Shown: positions 11,937 through 24,333, numbered from the stretch's first letter. The stretch is 64,000 nt of DNA from Lasiosphaeria ovina (GCA_033439765.1 JAULSN010000007.1:558001-622000), one strand, 5' to 3'. Made by a program: numbers and translations. Notes: a model not told the origin generated them from the sequence alone.

Positions 11937-12319
11937 AGGTATGTGCTGGTGTTTTTCGGGGCCTAGACCGGGGCGCACTTGGCAGTTGCACGTCAAGTTC
12001 ATATGACGCTACTGCAGGAATGTCTGCCGTCTCGTTCGTCGGTCGGCTTACTCTTCGATATCACGCAGTGACAATGGCTTTCTGGGTCGCGCACCCGCGT
12101 CTGCTGCTGCGCGCTCGGCACGCCCTTTTTGATTGATAATTATTCCACCCCCTGTCGCTTGCGTTTCTGTCCTCCCCAATTCACCCTCTTCACATGCCAA
12201 CTCCTTCGTTCACAGTAGAGGACTCAGCCATTCAGAGTCCGACGGTCCGTAGTGGTCCCCGACTTGCCTCATATTTCTGCTCCCATCCCCTTGTCATACA
12301 CACCGTAGAGGAACCCGCC

Positions 12320-14197
12320 ATGGTAGGCACGGAAAAGTCCATGGCAGCGGAACCCAAGCCCACGCTCGTCACGACCGAGCGCGCAACCGGCGACTCGTCG
12401 TCTGACAGTGGCGACGATGACCTCATGCCTCGTCTCCACGCAAAGACTTTCCTCGCCGTCTTTTCCGTCTGCCTGATCTACATGTCCCAGGTGGTCTGTC
12501 TGGTCGGCGCCGGTGCTGTAAGCATCTTTCACTTTCACTTACTACAGGGATCGTGTAACCTCCCCCTTTCCCCACACCACACACACGGCTCGGCTCACAC
12601 GCGCCGGCACAACAGCAAGGGCAAGTCATCGCGGGGCATTTCGGCGGCACGGCGCAGACAGTGTGGTTCTCGGCGCCCATCACCATCATGACGGTTGTCC
12701 TCGGGCCGATCGTGGCGCAGGCGGCCGACTACTGGGGGCGGAAGTGGTTCCTGGTCTCGCTGACGCTGGTCGGCGCCGTGGGGACCGTCGTGGTGGCGCG
12801 CGCCAGCTCCATTAACATGGCCATTGGCGGGTTCTGCGTCATCGGGGTCGCGTTCGGCGCGCAGCCGCTGCTGCACGTCGTCGCGTCCGAGGTCCTCCCG
12901 CGGCGGTGGCGGGCCTGGGGCCAGGCGGCCGACATGATATCGAATGCCGTCGGCAGCACCCTGGGCCTGTATGTCGGCGGCGCGCTGAACCGCACCGGCG
13001 ACCCGGCGTCGGACGGCTTCCGGTACTACTTCTACATGGCCATGGCGTGCTTCGTGTCGGCGGCCACCATGTGCGCGCTCGTCTACAGCCCGCCGCCGCT
13101 GCCGACGCAGACGCAGTTCACCAACGCCGAGAAGCTCGCCAAGCTGGACTGGGTGGGGTACTTCTTCCTGGCCACGGGCCTGGTGCTCTTCTCGGTCGGG
13201 CTGTCGTACTCCAAGAACCCGTACGAGTGGACCGACCCGGTGGTCTCGGCGACGTTTGCCGTCGGCCTGGCGTTCGTCGTCGGGCTCGTCGTGTATGCCA
13301 CGCGGTTCAAGACGGACGGCATGTTCCACCACCGGCTGTTCACGGGGAACCGCAACTTCACCATCGCGGCCTTCTGTGTCTTCGCCGAGGGGGTCGCCTT
13401 CTTCGCCGCCAACACGTACTTCGCCTTCCAGGTCAGCGTGCTATACGAGCACGACGCGCTGCTCGTCGGCGTGCGCTACAGCACCATGATGATCACGTCG
13501 GCCATCGCGGCGTGCCTGACGGCCTGGTACTGCGCGCGGGCGCGGCGCGTGCGCTGGGTCACGGTGCTCGCCTTCTCCATATCGCGGCGCTCACCAACAC
13601 CACCCGCGACTCGAACCGGCCCATGTGGGGGTACCCGGTGCTGCTGGGCACGGCGCTCGGCATGACGCTGACGACGCTGGTGACGGCCGCGCAGCTGTCG
13701 ACGCCGCCCGAGCTCATCAGCATCGCCAGCGGCATCCTGATCAGCGTGCGCTCGCTCGGCGGCACCGTGGGGCTGGCCATCTACAACGCCCTGTTCAACG
13801 AGGCCATGGGCCACCTGGGCAGCAACGTCGCGGATGCGGTTGTGGCGGACGGCCTGGCCCCCGAGAACGTCGGCCCGTTCCTCGGCGCCCTCGGCTCGCA
13901 GAACGCCACGGCGCTGTCGGCCATCCCGGGGGTCACGCCCGAGATGGTTGGGCGCGGGGCCGCAGCGCTGCAGGACACGTACGTCACGGCGTTCAGACAC
14001 GTCTGGATTGCCGGAGGCTGCTTCGTGGCCCTGGCGGCAGTTGGTGAGTCCCATGCTCTGTTTTCGCTGGATATTATTGCAGTTGCTTACTTGGTTCTGA
14101 TTATTTAGTCGCCGTTTTCCTGTTCGACCCCAGGAAGGAATTCAACATGCACATCGACGCGCCGGTCGAGAAGGACGAGGACATGTACTCTGTGTAG
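12320..14197 (+). CDS. TRI12-type MFS transporter, disrupted by a frameshift near 13580
   Basis: A major-facilitator transporter of the 14-TM TRI12/siderophore class, expected in the plasma membrane and exporting small molecules by proton antiport. Exons are 12320-12517, 12616-14043 and 14110-14197; the introns (98 and 66 nt) have matching phases. Seen: LIYMSQVVCLVGAGA in TM1, the loop motif QAADYWGRKW, and LVTAAQLSTPPELISIASG, a stretch typical of the family. The ATG at 12320 has the better context (GCCATGG); an in-frame ATG at 12194 is the alternative. Between about 13575 and 13590 the frame changes by the equivalent of 3n+1 missing bases, and part of one TM helix is short. No GT..AG intron can explain it because there is no AG in the stretch. 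It is therefore either a recent pseudogene or a sequencing or assembly error in very GC-rich DNA. The acidic C-terminus ends EDMYSV. Confidence 0.75.
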
Positions 14198-15274
14198 GAG
14201 GCAGTCATGTGAGAAGCACCCGTGCCATCAATTGTTGAGAAGAGATTTGTTACATCAGTGAATCGTATTTCCGGCTCACCTTGGTCGCTCTTGGTCGAAG
14301 CTGGGGCAGTAGATATAGAGGGACCTGATGTCAATAAAGATGTCGACAGTCTCGAGCTGAGCAGTGACTCCATTGGGGTGAGACGCTGAAGTTGGTGGAA
14401 GTGGAGAAGAAACTGTTGCAGGGAAATAACCAAATTTGGGCGCAGTAATCATTCTATGATTACATCTGTTAGCTACCAGTTTCATAAGCCACTCAGCTTC
14501 TTGGGAATACTCACAAGTTAACATGCAAAGGTGCCGAAGCAACCAATGCTACGAAGCAGGTAGTCTGTACTTATAAGTTGTCAGCCCGCAGCAGAACAGG
14601 GCCGGATTCATGATGAAAAGCAGCGCTTAATTACGAAGTAGGTAGGTAAGTAGCTAGCGATGTTCCGAAGCAATGGTCGCTGACCGGGCGGTAACACGGC
14701 GCAAAGACGTGCGAGGCACAAAACAGCCGAAGTTGGCGATATGGTAGGTAAGGTGAGAGCCCACCCCGCCAGGCAAGATCGCTCTGCACCCCACGGATTG
14801 GTGTCGTGGATCAATGTCCATGGGGGTCATAGTCTGCGCGCCACTGTGAATTTAGAGCAATCAGAAATCGGGCAGCCCCGAGAATGGCACACGGACAAAG
14901 TTTCGGGCCCTGCGCCAGCTAGTTCCTAATCGGGCACAAGTTTGCTTCCAAGATCTTGAAGGTGCGGTCTTCAGGCAGTTAGCTTTTGGGTCGTAGACTG
15001 TTAGCAGGGTCGTTGCCGTGTTCAGGTCCGCGAAATGCAGTGATTGGCTTGCCTGAGTAGGCTCCCATCTCTGGTGTCTCGCAGGATGAGGTCTGCGTCA
15101 TTATCATCCTGCTATGGCGTGGGCGGGCGGCATGTCGAAACAGTTGCCAGCTCGGCTCGGCCACAACGGTTCTAGCAACGGTGTTTTCGATTAGGAAACA
15201 ACATCCTAGATATCCTAAGTTGCTACTCAAGCACCCCGACCATCAAGCTCATGTGGGTCGATTTGATTCAGAGT
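14198..15274. other. Intergenic, nothing recognised
   Basis: The gap between the MFS transporter and the end of the first HET gene, which converge on it. Short frames at 14101-15230 have no recognisable content. Confidence 0.4.
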
Positions 15275-17207
15275 TCAGACCAACACTACATCAAGAAGCC
15301 GCTCAGGCGTCTGCATGCCAATCCACTCCCCATCCGACACGCCATGAACCTATGTCTCGCCCACAAGGTTGTAAAACACTTGGGTATCGCCTAGGGCGAT
15401 CCCTTTCCCTTGCACGGCGCTCTCAATCTCGTCCCGTGGCACCCGACGCAATACAAACGGGCATTCGCCGCCCTCGAGCACGCAGACAACATCGCCAGCC
15501 TTAGCATTCAGCAGGCTAATGCCGAAATAGCCCTTGACGGTTATAAAGAATGCTCGCCCTGCTGTCTGCACGACTGCCGTCGTCGAGAAGGGCCTGATGC
15601 TCTTCAGCGATGCATCAATCTTGTCAGCCGGGAGGGGAGCCGTGGTCGGAGAAGAAAGCCCTGTTGTCTCACCGACGAGGTCACGCCAAATCTATTGCTC
15701 TTCAGGAGTATCCAGTGGGAAACGTGACCAGTCTGCTGCTCGGTTCGCCGTTACAGTGCGCCAAAATGCTTGCAGGCGCGCAGGCATTAACGAGGCCGTG
15801 GCCGAAGCGTCGGTTCCACTGCCCCCGTCGGCGTTGCTGTCGTCATACGGCGCCCTAGCCCACATCTCCGCATCCAGTTTCCACGATGCCACTGTCTCGA
15901 GTGTCTTCTGGACTCTCCTGAGCTTGTAATCCCGTCGAAGGTGGTCGTCCAATCCCAAGTATGGCTCGATGTGGGGGTTGGGGCATTTGAAGACGACTTC
16001 ATCAACCTCGAGTCCGCGCAAGTGAAGCCCGATTGCGCCGGGGGAGAAAGGGTTCGGGGCTTGTATCGACACAGACAGAATTGGACCGTGGCCGCATGCC
16101 TGGTAGCCCCCTGTAAGCGGCACGTGCGGTGGTCTGACCCGCCGCGGGTCCAATGTAGGCGGGCTTTGAGAGAAGTCTGGAACCCACGAGTACAAGAAGA
16201 CGTCCTTGAGCGCCATGGCCTTGTTGTCCTGGTCGAATTGGAGATGGATCAGGCTCCGATCGCTGACGAGGAACGACGCTTGAGCCCTCGTGTACACTTG
16301 TACTAGTGTTAGCCCATCGCCATACATCACCCTGTTGACGTCGCGGTCCTCTTGCGTGCAAAGCCCCAGCAATCCGTATATCTTGTCCTTGGGGTCCGAG
16401 GCATGAAACCCGGTCAGCATCGGGGCCCAGGCCGACAGGCGGCTTGGAGTGCCTTCTGTGATGGCCTTCCTCGAGCTCTCCCAGTATGTGAGAATATCCG
16501 AAAACGGGTTACTCAGGGCGAATGAGTGCCGCGTGATGCTGTTTTGCAAGTCAATGTTTTGCTGTTTTTCGTGATGCCGCCCTCGCCGGATGTCGTCGAG
16601 GCGCGCAAACTTCGACATTGGGATTGCGACGTCACCACACCGGACGACTGGGTTTGCTGAGAGCAGGGCTTCTACCGTGGGTGTCAGAGAGAAGCCAAGA
16701 TATGGACTTCACAGCCGACGACGCACCTTGGACGATCCAGACTCTCGACCGACATGGCCGCTGCAACAACTTCTGTATCGCGGTGAGCCCTTCGGCACCA
16801 ACCTCGTTCCGCTCGCGGTCTAGTTGGTCGGCATCCAGGTTCCCAATGATCCTCATCGCCTCACTGCTCCCATCAGCTGCGACACCAAGCCACACATGAG
16901 TGTTGGCGGCTTTTTCGTATATAAGCCCTATCATCGGCACCTGGAGATCTTTCTCGGCGTGGTTACCCTGGTTAATGCACAAGGCGTCCACCCAAAGCGT
17001 AACAATACGGCTCTCATCTCGCAAATGCTGAAGAGCTACCTGCAGGTTACGACGCACCGGAAAAGCAGGACAATCGTTAATTGCGATGGTGGGTTTGTTG
17101 TCTTCCTCGGGACCCCAGCAGTAGGACAGCGCGTCATATGAGGGGCTTTCATTGAGCGAGACAACCCGGATGCGGCATTCAAGCGGATCATGGCGAGAAC
17201 CGGCCAA
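15275..17207 (-). pseudogene. HET-domain gene, 5'-truncated and carrying nonsense codons
   Basis: A heterokaryon-incompatibility (HET) protein relic. After a 55-nt intron (16672-16726, phase checked) the coding text is continuous: YDALSYCWGPEEDN, then VTLWVDALCINQ and ANTHVWLGVA, and RVWIVQEALLSANP spanning the intron, all classic HET blocks. The C-terminal half holds DPKDKIYGLLGL and the end module GDVVCVLEGGECPFVLRR...YNLVGE. The breaks are a TAG at 15692-15694 and a TAG at 15350-15352, each with clear family-like sequence continuing in frame behind it, to 15275. At the 5' end, a TAA lies directly before the first HET block and no start codon or acceptor is available, so the N-terminus is lost. 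HET domains trigger cell death when incompatible strains fuse. This copy is unlikely to work. Confidence 0.75.
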
Positions 17208-18506
17208 TTAGTAAACGCGCGTTGCGCGGTTGCTTTGAGGGTGGCCTCGTCTCTCAGGCTGCCAGCCCAAGTATGGTCTTCACGGGGCTTCCCAATTGTT
17301 CCTGCTTTCTCATATATAAGCAAAGCTTCCTCCAGGTTCTAAACATGTCAAGGTGTAGGGATATGGCTGCCCCAAACTTTGATATGTCATTCAGGGGTTT
17401 TAAACGAGCAAGTGATTCATGCTCTATTACAACTATCCTGCTGTGCCCGGCTCGAGTTTGGATCGATAGACATACATGGCAACGTGAAGTCTCTGATCAC
17501 CGACACCGGTTTGCTTCCCCCATGGGGTAACTTGGCGCACGCAAAACCGAGTATTCGAAGCTGAAGATCCGAGTCACATTCGCACCGTACCCGGTGATGT
17601 TTTGTCGAGGCAACTAGACTCGATAGCCTTATGGCAGAGCAAGGGATGAGTCTTGTTCTCTGCGGCCGGGGACGGAGTGAACAAGTCGGCCTTTGGGTCG
17701 ATACCAAGGTTGGCATGCAATGGTGATCGTCAGACCGATCTGACTAAAGTGCCTACTGATGGTTGGTAGCATGTTCAAGTGCAGAGGCTGGAAGTGGACT
17801 GGCTGACCCAGACCTCAGCATATCTGCATGGAGCCGTCAATTCTGGCTTGATCCAGGCACATGTCAGCTCGGCTCGCCTTCGGCCGGTACATGCCTAAGT
17901 TACGGCACGAATGCCTCATATCTTGGGGTTTTCCGGCTGAAAGTGCTGCTCATAAGGGCAAAAACAACAGCAATGACGCCCATCGACACGGAAAATGCTC
18001 ATACAAACGAATAGGGCCTTGCTGAATGAGTCGGGGTTCCCCGTTGGGTATTTTTGCCGTTTCAGCTGTGATCGAATGTTTCACGGCATCAAGATCTGGC
18101 TGACGAATTTGCTGACTGCAGCGGCCAAGACTGAGTAATTAGGCAGCGAGATGAAGCTGCTGAAGCTCTTGCTATCAAGAAGGAGCATGGAGGAAACTCA
18201 CAATAGAGTAAAAGTCACCTCCATTAGGGTACTGCCTCATCCATCCGCCCTGCATTGCCTGTAGCGCCTTGCAAGCGCTTTGCGGCCTCCTCTATTTCCG
18301 TATTCGCTCCACGCCATTGGTTGCTTGCCTGTGGGTGGCGACCACCAAACAAACGTCTCAAATGCAAGCACTGTCGGCTTGATGCTGCCCGATCAGCCGC
18401 TGATGTCAAAGGCACGGTTTCGGACTCGGTCTCCAAAAGACCTCGCACTTGGCGATGCTGATCAGTCGAAGAGGCAATAGTTTATTCGACATTTCAAAGA
18501 TATAAG
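17208..18506. other. Gap between two decayed HET genes
   Basis: Both HET relics point away from this 1.3 kb. At 17230-17323 the minus strand shows a short frame with a LIYEKAG-like string that echoes the HET gene's own LIYEKAAN, but no further similarity supports a duplicate. Nothing else was found. Confidence 0.35.
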
Positions 18507-20346
18507 TTGATGCACAAGAGCGACCCGACCATGGCGCGGCCGGGTGTAGGGGAACGAATGTTGAACAACACCACTACCACCATGCCGTTTCAGGTCACGG
18601 TAAAAGTTGGAGATTCGTGGCAAGACGTGCCCAACCCAGCAAAGAGCATCTACGACTCCTTAGCCAGTGTTATTTACCAGCTAGTCGGCCGTAACTGGGA
18701 TGACCTCCGGAGAGCAGACGACGATGCAGCCCCAGCACCCCCTTCGCCAGACCTTCCCCTATTTGCCTACCAACCCCTTCCAACTTCGTCTTCGATTCGA
18801 CTACTCGAGATCCACCCAGACGAGCCCACGGCCCCATTGCGATGCACCATTTAGGTTGCAGACTTGCAAGACAATCCTTCCTATACAGCTTTCTCCTACT
18901 CATGGAAACGGGATGTGGCATGGTTCAGCTGCGCTTTGGATCCATTCCGCTCATGCTCAATTCCGTCCTGTACTTCGGCGCCGGACGTCGATGGACTCTC
19001 GAGCAGTGGCTGACGGCTTGTCACGGCCGTAAAGCCAGTGACCTACGAGACTTGGCATACGCTGGTCTCTCCGTATTGGATCCCGCAGAGCTCTATATTG
19101 ACCAGTGAATCAAGGATGTCGACAGCTCAGACTCGGCTTCGTCTACAAATTCGTTAGATCCGTACGGAAGGCTTCGGCCCAAGCATCTCTGGCCCGCCCT
19201 AGCTGCAAAATACACCGTTTCAACCGAAGAAACGATGCTCAACCTAGCAGCCTGCTTCCTCTCCCGACCCAACGACATTTCGTTCCTCTCCTTCGTCGGC
19301 CAGTCATCCGAGTACATCTCCCCCCTCTGGGGCGTGCCGCGCGCAGCCTTTGGCTGGCTCACAGCCACCCTCCCTCGGCGGCGCCCTCATGGCACTACGA
19401 CCCAGCTAGCCTCGTCACGCGGACCCAAGTCCCCTTCAAGACGCCAGGCGCCACCTTCTCGGCCTGCACAGCCATCCCCAACGCGCCGCGCATCTCGGCC
19501 AACGGGAAAGACCTCTCTCTGACCGTCTCGCGTCTCGACACGGTCGAAAGGACCTGGCGCTGGCACTCGGACTCCACCATCGAGGACCTCCTCGACAGCC
19601 TGCTGTTCCTCGCGTCCGGCCCTGCGACGTACGCGCACAGCAGCGACGACGAGCCCTTCGTCACGGCCGTCGCCCACGCCAATGTAGCCAATACGTGGAA
19701 GGGGCAATGCCCCAGCCCGCCCGAGTCCACGACGCACGGGTTCCTGTGGGTGCTCCAGACAGTCGTGGAGAGCGCTGTCCAGCGGCTCGCCAATGACAAG
19801 CCAGCGCCTTCCGCGTCTGCAGAACACAGGACCTTCCAGGCCCTGGACACCGCTGCCCGTGGGGCGCGCCTCCGTGAGCTCTTGACCTCGATCTGGTCGC
19901 GCTATCTAGAGCAGCGACCTACCTACAAGGACCACGTCCCGACCAAGGACACGGCGAGAAACAATCCGTACTTTGGCGAGACACGGCCACGCTGGAGGAC
20001 GTTTTCTGTGACTAAGGCGGGCATGGTTGGGGTCGGGCCGCTTGCGCTTGTGAAGGGGGATGAGATTTTGTTGGTTCCGGGCGGGTATACGGCGTATGCG
20101 GTGTCTACGCCGGCGGGGATGAGGGAGAAGGATCGGCGCGGGCAGAAGGAGGCGTGTTGTGGTGGACGGGGGGTGAGGGCTGCTTCGAAGGTTGTTGGGT
20201 GGGTTGGGGGTAAGGGCGGTGGGCAGAAGAGGTGGGAGGGGAGGAGGGAGGATGGGGTTGTCTTGTTGGGGGAGGCGTATGTCAGGGGGTGGATGGATAG
20301 GGAGGAGGTGGGGGGGAGGGAGTTTGAGAAGGTTGTTTTTGTTTGA
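18507..20346 (+). pseudogene. Second HET-domain gene, multiply disrupted
   Basis: Three reading phases have to be read in turn. 18507-18853 gives an N-terminus ending FAYQPLPTSSSIRLLEI, followed by a TAG at 18852; the same phase continues with NPSYTAFSYSW, the start of a HET domain, which then collapses. Phase two (about 18930-19385) gives RRWTLEQWL, RKASDLRDLAYAGLS and NLAACFLSRPNDISFL, broken by a TGA at 19106. Phase three (about 19390-20346) gives a long intact C-terminal half that ends with the usual HET tail: VGVGPLALVKGDEILLVPGG and LLGEAYVRGWMD. Most of the HET core (the IWIDALCINQ-type block and the WxIQE block) is missing, so a deletion is present as well. It converges with the intact HET gene, with only 95 bases between them. 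It is non-functional as read. Confidence 0.7.
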
Positions 20347-20441
20347 GGGGGCTGTTGATGGCGGTCTTCGGTTTATGGCATTGTTTTGGACGGAGTTCAG
20401 GTTTGCATAGAGTCATAGATAGCATTTGATGGGAAACAAGG

Positions 20442-23114
20442 TCATACAATGGGAATGATGTCCATCTCGTCCATAGCTCGCCTCGTTTCCTCGTAGTGCC
20501 AGGGCTTGGTTGACAATGGCATCTTTTCTACCCCCATCAGGCCCGTGACATACGCCTCGCCGATCAAGTACCAAAAGTCCTGGCCGTCCACGATTCCGTC
20601 TTTGCGGGCTATCAGCGGTTTGGGATGGCCAACGATGGCAATCACGGCGTCGTCTGGCCTCGTCTGTGCCGGTGCCAGCCCAAGCAGTCCCGACCTTGTC
20701 AGGATCAAGCGCCGCATCTTGGTGCGTGACTCCATGGCCTGCCGCGCCGCAGCCGTGACTGTCGGGCTGCTCATTTCATGGGCTGACTCGGCAGCTGCGG
20801 ATGTGGCATCCGCTTCGTCAGAGCCTTGCGCCGGAGCGGTCATATGGGCAAAGTACGACGCCAGGGGTTTTCCGTGCACCATGAAATCCGCACTCGAGTT
20901 GAGGAACTGCCAGTTGCGATGGAAAGAAGAGTTTGTTGCTGGTTCCACGACCGGAAAGGCGGTATACAGACACTTGAAGGACGTGGGTGCCGGCTTTCCG
21001 TTCTTGTCGCACCCCCCGACCAGGACATCGTAGATGACTGCTTCTCCCCGTCGCTGCTCATTTTGGTTCTCTACTTCGGCGTCGTTTGTGGTCGGCTGCC
21101 GGACGGGAGGCAGATCGTTGTCCGGGTTGAAGTGCATGGCTCCGGACTGAGTATCTGCCTTGGACATGGCTCCTGTGCCGTCGATCGTGTCGAGAACCTT
21201 GCCCATGCACACCAAGTAGCCCTGCGGACTGAATATAATCTCGGAAAAGCTGACGGGCACATAGCCACCGGCATACCACTCACCGTCGAGGATGCCGATG
21301 CGTCTCTCGGGCTTGGCGCCGTAGTCTGGGACCCAGGAGTGCTTATTGGTCTTGGTCTGGGGTTTTCCGTGTTCATCTGTTTGTGACATGAGCCCGCCGT
21401 CTAGTAGGGCGAAGAAATCTAGACTGCCTCGCTTAACACATGCGGTGCTAAACTCGGTGAACACGTCGGCGAGATGCTTAGAGTAGTCGATTTTGATCCC
21501 GAGATCCGGAAGGCCTGGGATGTTTAGCATGCCGTAGATCCGGTCGTGTGACACTGAGCATTCTGACTGCGACGCGAGGGCCACGGCTCTTCGAAGAGAA
21601 CCTCCCAGTAGCGGGCCGTATTCAAGCCATGTTGGAGCGATCAAGGGCAGCCTACTATCGTCAACGTGTTTGATCTCGCGTCTGTGGCCCATAATTTCGA
21701 GCTGAGCAATCTGCACAACGTGGCCCAAGGACTGCTCTCGCCACGGAGTGCGGTCCCTGAGCGTCTCCCTGGTTCTCTCGTCCAAGGTGTCGAGAACAGC
21801 CATGATCTTGAGCAGGCCATCACGGATGTACCGCCACTGGGTAACTCGGCTTCCGCAGACAATTGGCATTCCGCCGCGGCCCATGCACAGTTCTTGGATG
21901 ATCCACAGTCGCCGCCAGTATGGGCGGTTGAAGAAGTCGTATAAGCCGACTGCCGCGTCGTCTAGCGTTGAGGGACCCATCACGTGTTGCGCGAGTTCGA
22001 GGTTCTTCTTGAGTTCGTCGTAGCTCGTCTCCATACGTAAATGAGCCATAGTGCGCCACGTGGTTGCGATAACTGGATCGCTGCCGTCAAAAGCCTCGAC
22101 ATACTCGGCTCTGAAATCCGTTCCTGTGTTCTCAAGAAGCGTGATAGCATCGTCGCTCCTGTTCCCCTCGGGACCCAGCCACACAAGGATGTTGCCGGCA
22201 TATTGGTAGATTGATGCCATCATCTGCACCTGGGCCACTTTCTCAGCCCTGTCGGTCTGGTTAATACACAGCGAATCGACCCAGATATTCCCCCCTCCGC
22301 GGAAATACTCCATCTCGCGAAACTGTCTCAGACCAGCCTCCAGGTTCGCTCTCACCTTGACCACCCACCCGTTGACTATGATCTCGGCCGTCGGCTCTGG
22401 TGGACCCCAGCAATATGACATGGCAACGTAATTATCATCAATCAGCAACTTGATTCTCGTACCCTTCTCGTTGGCGTTCTGTGATGTGCCAGGCAGACGA
22501 AAGAAAGGATTCAGCTGAGCAGCTTGCATTCCCCCAACATAGTCAACAAGACCGGAGGTTATCTTTCCAATGAACGTCGATTGTCCGGCAGCGTCCTCGG
22601 AACTCTCCCAGAAATGATTGCCGCTCATTGGTACGCGACGCGTCATCCCTCCAGGTCTCGGCGTGTCGGGGATCGATGTCATGGCCCTCTTCTTCTCCTC
22701 GCCCGTTAACATGTTGACGATCGTACTCGTGGGTATCGTGATGACATATTCGCGGTCTTTACCGAGGGCCTTCTTGAAGAGTTTGTTTGTCACCCTCGTT
22801 TTGAAGCTAGACTGCTTCTCGGCAAGCTTTTCCAGGACGGGGTGGAGAAAATGGCGGAGTTCTGCGACGTGAGTTTCCGCAGGGGGTGAAGTAACGCAGT
22901 GGTCGAAGGAGATGTAATTCGGCGGTAAGGGTCCAGTGGTAGATGCAGACTGGTCAATTGTTGGAAGTGGCCGGATTCTGACGCTCATTTTACACCGAAT
23001 GGGGCCCGATGGGTCGTCTGGTGAGGGCGGCAGGATGCTCAAGAGCCGGATTTGGCGATCTGCGATTCTGAGAGTTGCATAGTCCAGATCGCCATCGCTG
23101 TTGTTGGCAGACAT
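20442..23114 (-). CDS. Intact large HET-domain protein
   Basis: A single exon coding for 890 residues from the ATG at 23114; another in-frame ATG at 23231 would add 39. The HET blocks are complete and in order: NYVAMSYCWGPPEP, NIWVDSLCINQTDRAEK, YAGNILVWLGPEG and YWRRLWIIQELCMG, roughly residues 235-450. SHDRIYGMLNIPGLP follows near the middle, and the tail carries RSGLLGLAPAQT and YLIGEAYVTGLMG. The 230-residue N-terminal extension has no recognised domain. HET proteins act in the cytosol and, when triggered by a non-self partner, cause cell death; the partner gene is usually nearby and unrelated in sequence. It is the only undamaged member of this three-gene island. Whether it is an allele-specific het locus cannot be told from one strain. 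Confidence 0.88.
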   Translation of the reverse strand: MSANNSDGDLDYATLRIADRQIRLLSILPPSPDDPSGPIRCKMSVRIRPLPTIDQSASTTGPLPPNYISFDHCVTSPPAETHVAELRHFLHPVLEKLAEKQSSFKTRVTNKLFKKALGKDREYVITIPTSTIVNMLTGEEKKRAMTSIPDTPRPGGMTRRVPMSGNHFWESSEDAAGQSTFIGKITSGLVDYVGGMQAAQLNPFFRLPGTSQNANEKGTRIKLLIDDNYVAMSYCWGPPEPTAEIIVNGWVVKVRANLEAGLRQFREMEYFRGGGNIWVDSLCINQTDRAEKVAQVQMMASIYQYAGNILVWLGPEGNRSDDAITLLENTGTDFRAEYVEAFDGSDPVIATTWRTMAHLRMETSYDELKKNLELAQHVMGPSTLDDAAVGLYDFFNRPYWRRLWIIQELCMGRGGMPIVCGSRVTQWRYIRDGLLKIMAVLDTLDERTRETLRDRTPWREQSLGHVVQIAQLEIMGHRREIKHVDDSRLPLIAPTWLEYGPLLGGSLRRAVALASQSECSVSHDRIYGMLNIPGLPDLGIKIDYSKHLADVFTEFSTACVKRGSLDFFALLDGGLMSQTDEHGKPQTKTNKHSWVPDYGAKPERRIGILDGEWYAGGYVPVSFSEIIFSPQGYLVCMGKVLDTIDGTGAMSKADTQSGAMHFNPDNDLPPVRQPTTNDAEVENQNEQRRGEAVIYDVLVGGCDKNGKPAPTSFKCLYTAFPVVEPATNSSFHRNWQFLNSSADFMVHGKPLASYFAHMTAPAQGSDEADATSAAAESAHEMSSPTVTAAARQAMESRTKMRRLILTRSGLLGLAPAQTRPDDAVIAIVGHPKPLIARKDGIVDGQDFWYLIGEAYVTGLMGVEKMPLSTKPWHYEETRRAMDEMDIIPIV

Positions 23115-24333
23115 GACGACAAGCGTTTCGAACAAACCTTGAACTTTTCCTATCTCAGGTTGTCGAGATCGGTATGGACGAAGAACAGGTTGAATGATGA
23201 ATGATGTTGAGCTGGCGGAGACTTTGCGCATGAGACCCGCGGCAGAGCCTCGACTCAGCCCCTGGCACCCCTGTGTGCCCCCTCACTTGGAGGCGTGTGT
23301 CGCCCAATTTGGCTTAGACTGCGGTGCTCGAGATGGCGAGATCCCTTTAACATAGAAAGACCGACAAAAAAGGGAACCGAAAAAGGGAAAAAGAAGGTAA
23401 AGTGTACGGGTTTCATACCCACAAGATTTATTTAAAAGTATGGCAAAATTGCTAACTGACTGCACGAAAATACGGAGCCAAAACCCACTTTTGCCATTTC
23501 TGCTAGCACACCCCGTCCCTTATCAAGCCTTTCCAATGCCCCTTGACCAGATCCGCCGCCTACATCCCATCACGTCAGCGCCTTCCCCAACACAGCAACA
23601 GGAAATGAGCGGCTCCAGGAAAAATAGGCACTCACCTTCTCAACAAATAGGCACCTTTGCCCCCAAGACTTAATGACCGACCTATAATATGCTAATGATT
23701 ATGATACCCAATCTAATTAGAAAGTGGGAGATAACTATAAGTCACTCCCTGGGTCCCTAGGTCCCTGGGTTCCTAGGGTCAGTAATTCAAATCGTCAACA
23801 CTCAGGCCCCGAAGGCGAAGATGCGTTCAAACCCTTTTCTCGGCAGTCTTCGACGACTGCCCTGCGTATACAATCCTATAGTAATGGTATTTAGTACGGT
23901 CTTAATCCTGCAGCGCCTGTTCAGGATAGCCTGAACTGTAGACATCTCGTTGCCGTGAAAAACCAACCAAGTAGCAAGCTATGCCGGACGTTATATTAGA
24001 TAGACCTATTAGGCCTATAGGCTTCCGCCTCAGTCTTGAAGTAACAACGGGACGTACGTTCCGCTGCCCCCAGCCCCCAAAAGTTCAATACCTTTGGATC
24101 ATAGAAGGACGAAGAAAGAAGAACAGCAACAAGCAACGAATTGAATCCAAACTAGAGAGAAAGAAGGCACACAGCCCAAGCAGACCAGCCTCTTACGGCA
24201 GAGCCAACCAAGCCCAGGTCCCAGCCCCAAGCAGCCAAGAAAGACCAAAAACAAAAAGGCCATCCATGCTCGAATCCGTATTTACAACGCTATCGGAAAC
24301 GACGGAAAAGAGCAGAGCCCCACGAGTCAGTCC
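23115..24333. other. Intergenic region with locally AT-rich, CTAGG-containing tract
   Basis: 23690-24010 is AT-rich and contains overlapping CCTAGG/CCTGGG words at 23745-23780, resembling words near 1280-1330. It may be a further eroded repeat edge. The frames at 23440-24442 carry no motif. Confidence 0.35.

Larger units (their letters stand above)
10918..12319. other. Intergenic region with homopolymer and GT microsatellite
   Basis: Holds the 3' end of the caspase-like gene and the promoter side of the MFS transporter. It contains a run of 17 C at 11673-11689 and a (GT)n tract at 11917-11936. Frames at 11443-12006 show no motif. Confidence 0.5.

Noticed and set aside
12595..13332. 245-codon minus-strand frame
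   Set aside because: Mirror of the GC-rich MFS gene; Arg/Gly/His-rich text with no motif.
17036..17323. Minus-strand frame with LIYEKAG suggesting a further HET copy
   Set aside because: Only seven residues match; the surrounding text does not resemble HET.
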